DNA of 11,136 nt, from the NCBI GenBank assembly GCA_003551985.1, contig PUOB01000416.1, positions 1 to 11,136 of the forward strand, read 5' to 3'. This DNA is from Desulfobacteraceae bacterium (lineage in GTDB: Bacteria; Desulfobacterota; Desulfobacteria; Desulfobacterales; Desulfosalsimonadaceae). The notes under the pieces are model-generated. The model did not search any database. It was not told where the DNA came from and saw only the letters and a list, made by a program, of their open reading frames with translations. Each line of letters starts with the position of its first letter. Position 1 is the first letter of the stretch. Below are positions 6,458 through 11,136 of the stretch, one piece after another. Both the position numbers and the translations under genes were made by a program.

Positions 6458-8371
6458 ATGAAAATGCGGCTACCCGGTACGAAACAGTCCGTTTCAGGCG
6501 GCGTTCCTCCCCCCTTGTTTCTTGAAGAACTCAAGGATCGCAGCCGCTGGTTCGTCTTTTTGCGTCTCATCGTTCCGCCGGGCATATTGATTGCTGCCGG
6601 GATCGCGCACCTGCTTGGCTACCGGTTTCACATCCCGGCGATCCTTTTAATTGCCGGGATGATTTTCGCCTACAACCTGGTCTTTCTATTATGGATCCGG
6701 AGGATGTCGCCGGGACAATGGCAATCGCCCGAGGGCATCGCAAAGTTTACCTACTGGCAGCTCGGGGCGGATTACGGCGCCCTGCTGCTGCTTATCTATT
6801 TTACGGGGGGAGCGGCCAGCCCGGTCCTCTTTTTTTTCATTTTTCATATCATCCTTGCCGCAATGCTGCTTCCCCGGATATACGCCTATATTTTTGCTAT
6901 CGCCGTCGCAGCCGGCGTATTTCTGATCAACCTGGCGAAAAACCTGGGATGGGCGCCACTCCACCAGGTGTATTACGGCGCCGAACCGGTCCTTATGCCC
7001 TGGCAGACGCCCCTTTTCATGCCGCACCTGCTGTTTTTCACCGCCTCGCTTTTGATAACGGCGTTTCTGGCCACCACGATCATGCGCTTGTTTTACCTGC
7101 GTGTCCGTGAGCTGGATGCACAAACCGACAACCTTGCGGCATATAACGAACGCTTTACAACGCTTTTTTCCCTGGTTGAAGCCATGGGCGCTTTCCGCCA
7201 GCTCGATCCGGTCCTGGAGGTCGCAACCCGGGAGCTGGCATCTGTTATGGGTGTCAGGGCCATTTCCGTCAAGCTCCTGAGCGAAGACGGTGTCTGGCTG
7301 GTTTACAGAGGAAATTTCGGTCTGCCGGAAACATTCGTCCAAAAAAAATCGGTGGAAGTAAAAAAAAGCCCTTTAAACCAGAGGATCATAGAAGGCGAAG
7401 CGTTTGTTACCGGTGATGTCAGCCGCCCGGAAATGTTCCAGTTCGGCGAAGACCTGGCGGCCGCCCGCATCCGGTCCGTCCTGTTCGTACCCATGGTCGT
7501 CGAGCAAAAAACCATCGGCGTGCTTGGCGCCTACTGCCGCATTCCGGGCCGGTTTTCCCGGAACGACATATCCTTCTTCAGGCTGGCCGCCGGCCTGGTA
7601 GCCATTGCCATTGAAAATTCCAGGTCCTATGAGGCCATAGAAAACTTCACTGCGGAACGCTCCCGGTTCATGCTGCGGGTCGCCCACAATCTCCGGGCAC
7701 CGCTGGGAGCGGTTCTCGGCATGCTCGAACTGCTCCGCGAAGAGCACATGGGTTCCCTTACAGCGGAGCAGGCCGAATACCTGCGCCGGGTTGACCGGCG
7801 CACCCGGACCATGCTGGACATGATCAACCAGCTGATGACCCTGGCCACGAGTCGCACAACGCTCCGGCAGCCGGAAAAGACCAGCCTGGATGTATATTGG
7901 CTTGCCGGCCGCGTGGAACGCACCTTCCAGAGCATGGCCGCGGAGCGAAACATCGATTTCGCTGTCCGTGCATCAGACGGTGTGCCGCCTGTATCGGGAA
8001 ACGCGGACCAAATCGAGCAGGTCCTTGAAAACCTGGGGTCAAACGCAATCAAGTACACCCCCGAAGGCGGAAGGGTTCGGATTTTGTTTTCATCGCCGTC
8101 TGCTAACAAGATCATGATCACGGTGACAGATACCGGCATCGGCATTGCCGAAAACGACCTCTCACAACTGTTTTCAGAGTTTTTCCGGGCGGACAACGCA
8201 CGGGAAAAAGAAGAACTCGGAACCGGGCTGGGTCTTGCCATTGCCCGGGAAATCGTGGAATCGCACCAGGGCCGGATAACCGTGGAGAGCCGGGAAGGGC
8301 GCGGCACCACATTTGCGGTCACCCTCCCCGCCGCAGGAGGTGACAAAGGAAACACCCATGCTGGTAAATGA
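6458..8371 (+). CDS. Membrane sensor histidine kinase: six helices (RegB-like), GAF, HisKA, HATPase
   Basis: 637 residues. Six hydrophobic helices (roughly 31-53, 59-80, 100-116, 120-138, 140-160, 187-210) surround a TGGAASPV motif (116-123) that resembles the GGxxNPF quinone-binding motif of RegB/PrrB redox kinases. A short linker leads to a GAF domain (about 233-390). The kinase core follows: phospho-acceptor His410 in AHNLRAPLG (409-417), N-box near Asn525/Asn529, G1 DTGIGI (558-563) and G2 GTGLGLA (588-594). The residue after the histidine is Asn411, where most HisKA kinases have Glu or Asp. The protein has no receiver of its own and is likely to signal to the receivers at 6009 and/or 10421. 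The ATG at 6458 follows GGGGAGGA (6443-6450). The gene contains three 8-base homopolymer runs. It overlaps the next gene by 14 nt. The stimulus is unknown; membrane redox state is an inference from the RegB-like motif. Confidence 0.93.
   Translation: MKMRLPGTKQSVSGGVPPPLFLEELKDRSRWFVFLRLIVPPGILIAAGIAHLLGYRFHIPAILLIAGMIFAYNLVFLLWIRRMSPGQWQSPEGIAKFTYWQLGADYGALLLLIYFTGGAASPVLFFFIFHIILAAMLLPRIYAYIFAIAVAAGVFLINLAKNLGWAPLHQVYYGAEPVLMPWQTPLFMPHLLFFTASLLITAFLATTIMRLFYLRVRELDAQTDNLAAYNERFTTLFSLVEAMGAFRQLDPVLEVATRELASVMGVRAISVKLLSEDGVWLVYRGNFGLPETFVQKKSVEVKKSPLNQRIIEGEAFVTGDVSRPEMFQFGEDLAAARIRSVLFVPMVVEQKTIGVLGAYCRIPGRFSRNDISFFRLAAGLVAIAIENSRSYEAIENFTAERSRFMLRVAHNLRAPLGAVLGMLELLREEHMGSLTAEQAEYLRRVDRRTRTMLDMINQLMTLATSRTTLRQPEKTSLDVYWLAGRVERTFQSMAAERNIDFAVRASDGVPPVSGNADQIEQVLENLGSNAIKYTPEGGRVRILFSSPSANKIMITVTDTGIGIAENDLSQLFSEFFRADNAREKEELGTGLGLAIAREIVESHQGRITVESREGRGTTFAVTLPAAGGDKGNTHAGK
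8345..8350 (+). promoter_or_regulatory. Ribosome binding site deciding the start of the hydrogenase-like sensor kinase
   Basis: AAAGGA ends 7 nt before ATG 8358. A stronger AGGAGG lies at 8335-8340, but it is 17 nt from the ATG and would not suit the in-frame GTG at 8340, which it overlaps. An in-frame ATG at 8313 lacks a good site. The ATG at 8358 places translation start 14 nt inside the previous gene, suggesting coupling. Confidence 0.6.
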
Positions 8372-10379
8372 TCTGCACCCATTGGTACAAACCATCCCGG
8401 ATTCGTGCCGGGCGTGCTACACCTGCGTCCGGGAATGCCCGGCCAAGGCCATCCGGATTTCATCGGGCCAGGCCGAGGTTCTCGTGGAACGGTGCATCGG
8501 GTGCGGAAACTGCTTCCGGGTCTGCTCCCAGAGCGCCAAGCAGGTATACAACTCCATCGGAGAAGTCCGGGAGCTGCTGAATTCAGACGCTTCGGTTGCA
8601 GCCATCCTGGCCCCCAGCTTTCCGGCGGTTTTCGATGAAACCGGATATCGCCGGGTGGTCGGCATGCTACGCGTCCTGGGATTCAAGACGGTTCACGAAG
8701 TCGCCTTCGGCGCGGACCTGGTGGCACGCCGTTACCGCCAGTTGATGACAGACTATCCGAAACGGCGTTTCATCGCCACCACCTGCCCCGCGCTGGTCGA
8801 ATATGTCCAGCGTTTTCATCCCGCCCTGGCGGGTTATCTCGCGCCCGTGGTATCCCCCATGCTGGCCACGGCAAGGGTTTTGCGAAGCATGCACGGGCAA
8901 GCGCTTCGCATTGTATTTGTTGGCCCGTGTATCGCTAAAAAAGCCGAACAAGACCCGGACCGTCCACACGAAATCAACGGCGTACTGACTTTTATCGAAC
9001 TCCAGCAAATGCTGGATGCGGAAGGAATATCGCCGGAATCGGTCATTCGCAGTGAATTCGACGCCCCCCCCGCATCGCAGGGCGCCCTGTTTCCCATCAG
9101 CCGGGGGCTGCTTCAGGCGGCAGACATCAGTGAAGACCTGATGGCCGGGGAAGTGGTGTCGGCAGACGGCCGCCGGGATTTCGCGGAGGCGATCAAGGAA
9201 CTGGAGTCGGGCGCCCTGGATGCCCGCCTGCTGGAGGTTCTGTGCTGCGACGGCTGTATCATGGGGCCGGGCATCCAAAATGATTTGCCCCTGTTTCACC
9301 GGCGAAGCCTCGTCAGCCGCTATGTCCGGCGGCGTTATGCCGAAATCGGAAACGATTCTCCGGAAAAATGGGCGGACCGGTTTGCCGGCCTGGACCTGTC
9401 CCGGCGATTTCCCGCCAGGGAATATCCCATGAAGCGCCCGACCGAGGAAGAAATTCTGGACATCCTGCGGCGCATGGGAAAGTCTGGACCAACCGATGAA
9501 CTCAACTGCGGGGCTTGCGGCTATGAAACCTGCCGGGACCATGCGGAAGCCGTATGGCTCGACCTGGCGGAATCGGAAATGTGCCTGCCCTATACCATTG
9601 AGCAACTGCGCAGGACCCTGGCGGAACTCGACCGCTCCAGGGAGGAACTCGCAGGCGTCCAGGCGGCCCTGATCCAGTCTGAAAAGCTGGCCAGCATGGG
9701 GCAGCTATCAGCCGCGATCGCCCACGAGATCAACAACCCCCTTGGCGTTGTTCTGATGTACGCGCACATGCTGCAGGAAGACTGCCCGGAGGATTCGGCC
9801 ATGCGGGAAGACCTGAAAACCATCGCCGAACAGACCGACCGCTGCAAGAAAATCGTGGCCAGCCTGCTCAACTTCGCCCGGCAGAACAGGGTCATGCATC
9901 AACCGGTGGACATCAACGAAGTGGCTGAACGATGCCTCCGCTCCGTTCCGCTTCCCGAAAACATTGCCATATCCATTATACGGGATATCGAGGACACCAT
10001 AGCCGAACTCGACGCCGACCAGATCAACCAGGTTCTCGTCAATCTGGTTTCCAATGCAGTAGAAGCCATGCCCGAAGGCGGTACGCTGGCCCTTACTACC
10101 AGCGGCACGGAACAACACGTCTGCTTTACCATCACGGATACGGGCTGCGGCATTCCGGAGCAAAATCAACACAAGATCTTCGAACCGTTTTTTACCACCA
10201 AGCAAGTCGGACGGGGCACCGGATTAGGTCTGGCGATCAGCTATGGCATCATCAAAATGCACAACGGGGATATACAGGTGACCTCCAGCGCCGATCCGTC
10301 CGCAGGCCCAACGGGCAGCACATTCACCATTACGATTCCCCGAACGGCACAGCAGAGGCATCTGCCGGCAAGACCGTAA
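8358..10379 (+). CDS. Sensory [FeFe]-hydrogenase-like protein fused to a histidine kinase (HydS-like)
   Basis: 673 residues, no membrane helix, so cytoplasmic. Order: two ferredoxin [4Fe-4S] motifs (Cys17/20/23/27 and Cys46/49/52/56); an [FeFe]-hydrogenase-like domain (about 75-345); a four-cysteine Fe-S domain (Cys384/387/392/409, PF04060-like); a helical linker (about 413-445); HisKA with His456 in AHEINNPLG; and HATPase (N-box Asn562/Asn566, G1 DTGCGI 594-599, G2 GTGLGL). The three H-cluster motifs are recognisable but altered: TTCPAL (141-146) for TSCCPGW, GPCIAKKAE (189-197) for MPCxxKxxE, and CCDGCIMGPG (296-305) for MACxxGCxxGGG. Cys143, 191, 296 and 300 align with the four H-cluster ligands, but the proton-transfer cysteine is replaced by Thr142. 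This fits the histidine-kinase-linked sensory (group C) hydrogenases, thought to sense H2. I see no PAS domain between sensor and kinase. Likely targets are the neighbouring receivers. Confidence 0.93.
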   Translation: MLVNDLHPLVQTIPDSCRACYTCVRECPAKAIRISSGQAEVLVERCIGCGNCFRVCSQSAKQVYNSIGEVRELLNSDASVAAILAPSFPAVFDETGYRRVVGMLRVLGFKTVHEVAFGADLVARRYRQLMTDYPKRRFIATTCPALVEYVQRFHPALAGYLAPVVSPMLATARVLRSMHGQALRIVFVGPCIAKKAEQDPDRPHEINGVLTFIELQQMLDAEGISPESVIRSEFDAPPASQGALFPISRGLLQAADISEDLMAGEVVSADGRRDFAEAIKELESGALDARLLEVLCCDGCIMGPGIQNDLPLFHRRSLVSRYVRRRYAEIGNDSPEKWADRFAGLDLSRRFPAREYPMKRPTEEEILDILRRMGKSGPTDELNCGACGYETCRDHAEAVWLDLAESEMCLPYTIEQLRRTLAELDRSREELAGVQAALIQSEKLASMGQLSAAIAHEINNPLGVVLMYAHMLQEDCPEDSAMREDLKTIAEQTDRCKKIVASLLNFARQNRVMHQPVDINEVAERCLRSVPLPENIAISIIRDIEDTIAELDADQINQVLVNLVSNAVEAMPEGGTLALTTSGTEQHVCFTITDTGCGIPEQNQHKIFEPFFTTKQVGRGTGLGLAISYGIIKMHNGDIQVTSSADPSAGPTGSTFTITIPRTAQQRHLPARP

Positions 10380-10420
10380 CAGGCATTTACGCAAAACCGA
10401 CGCATACCGGAGCAAGCTGT

Positions 10421-11136
10421 ATGGAAACACTGAAACTGCTTATCGTCGACGATGAAACCGCCATGGGAAAAGCGGTGGAACGGAGCCTCCGAAACTACAA
10501 AGTGTACGTGCCGGAAGTCGACCTGGATGTGGACTATCGGGTCGAGCACGTGGAAACGGGGGAAGCGGCCGTGGCGATCATCGATAACCGTCCCCCGGAT
10601 ATCCTGCTGCTTGACAACAAGCTGCCGGGAATTTCCGGCATGGAAATTCTTTCTCATCTGTGCGAAAAACCCCGCGACCTTCTCACGGTCATGATCACCG
10701 CGTACGCCTCCCTGGAAAACGCCATTGCAGCCACCCGTCGCGGAGCCTATGACTTTCTGGCCAAACCCTTCACACCGGAAGAGCTGAAGGGAATCGTCTA
10801 CCGAACCACGAAACACCTGCTTTTATGCCGCCATGCGGAAAAAATGGCCCGGGAGAAACACCGGATACGCTTCGAATTTCTGTCCGTTCTGGCCCATGAA
10901 CTCAAATCGCCCCTGGCCGCGGTGGCCCAGTACCTGGAACTTATACGGACCGCGGATCCGGCCGCCGAGGCCGGGTTCATCCAAAAAGCGGCGGATCGCT
11001 GCCTTGAGCGGATCGGGGACATGCGCAAACTTATTCTGGACCTGCTCGATGTTACGCGCCTGGAGTCCGGCCAACGTCCCCGGCAGATACAAAGCGTGGA
11101 CATTGTCCGGGCGGCGGAAAAATCGCTGGAAGCCAT
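10421..11136 (+). CDS. Receiver-histidine kinase hybrid, N-terminal part (runs off the window)
   Basis: The frame is open from ATG 10421 to the window end, 238 complete codons without a stop. A receiver domain comes first: Asp10-Asp11, phospho-acceptor Asp65 (ILLLDNKLPG), Thr93 (MITAYAS) and Lys115 (AKPF). It is followed by a charged linker and a HisKA domain with His159 in AHELKSPLAA. The ATPase domain must lie beyond 11136. The receiver is NtrC/atypical in look, with an insertion of roughly ten residues (about 28-40) before the second strand. An N-terminal receiver on a kinase usually takes phosphate from an upstream kinase and modulates the attached one, so it could integrate signals from the two sensor kinases before it. 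GGAG at 10409-10412 precedes the start; 41 nt separate it from the previous stop. An NtrC-type regulator is excluded by the HisKA domain. Confidence 0.9.
   Translation, partial: METLKLLIVDDETAMGKAVERSLRNYKVYVPEVDLDVDYRVEHVETGEAAVAIIDNRPPDILLLDNKLPGISGMEILSHLCEKPRDLLTVMITAYASLENAIAATRRGAYDFLAKPFTPEELKGIVYRTTKHLLLCRHAEKMAREKHRIRFEFLSVLAHELKSPLAAVAQYLELIRTADPAAEAGFIQKAADRCLERIGDMRKLILDLLDVTRLESGQRPRQIQSVDIVRAAEKSLEA

Noticed and set aside
8313..8357. Upstream ATG at 8313 (or GTG 8340) as the start of the hydrogenase-like kinase
   Set aside because: The extra residues are not family-like, the codons overlap the end of the previous kinase, and neither has a properly spaced ribosome binding site.
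8722..8737. TGGCACG sequence inside the sensor kinase gene as a second sigma-54 promoter
   Set aside because: The -12 half reads TACC instead of TTGC, so the essential GC is missing.

Overview
The window is a GC-rich, single-strand (all +) gene cluster for an [FeFe]-hydrogenase of the soluble, NAD(P)-linked, probably electron-bifurcating HydABC/Hnd type, followed by a dense block of two-component signalling genes. Codon use, gene families and the style of the histidine kinases suggest an anaerobic Desulfobacterota-type (former Deltaproteobacteria) sulfate reducer or syntroph. That taxonomic call is an inference; no rRNA or other marker is present.

Layout. Positions 1-279 hold the C-terminal end of HydE, a radical-SAM maturase for the H-cluster. 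Positions 280-581 are non-coding and contain a near-consensus sigma-54 (-24/-12) promoter at 346-361 and a leader of about 210 nt. Then come hydC (582-1109, NuoE-like), hydB (1102-4230, NuoF-like fused to a GltD/NfnB-like flavoprotein) and hydA (4242-5969, catalytic subunit). They are tightly packed or overlapping. Next are a stand-alone receiver protein (6009-6413), a six-helix membrane histidine kinase with a GAF domain (6458-8371), a soluble histidine kinase whose sensor part is an [FeFe]-hydrogenase-like domain with Fe-S clusters (8358-10379), and the start of a receiver-histidine kinase hybrid that runs off the window (10421-11136).

How it may work together. HydC, HydB and HydA should form a cytoplasmic complex exchanging electrons between H2/H+, NAD(H) and ferredoxin. 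The GltD/NfnB-like module on HydB adds a second FAD and a second nucleotide site that looks NADP(H)-type, so the complex could also touch the NADP pool. The downstream hydrogenase-like kinase keeps the four cysteines expected to hold an H-cluster but has lost the proton-transfer cysteine, which fits an H2 sensor rather than a catalyst. With the membrane kinase, the two receivers and the sigma-54 promoter, the cluster looks like a hydrogenase carrying its own H2/redox feedback circuit. An NtrC-family activator is predicted but is not inside the window.

The most unusual points are: (1) the HydB-GltD/NfnB fusion; (2) its apparent circular permutation, in which the segment that normally starts NfnB/GltD sits at the C-terminus of the fusion; (3) the H-cluster-competent sensor kinase; and (4) sigma-54 control of a bifurcating-type hydrogenase. 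No CRISPR, tRNA, rRNA, insertion sequence or attachment site was seen.
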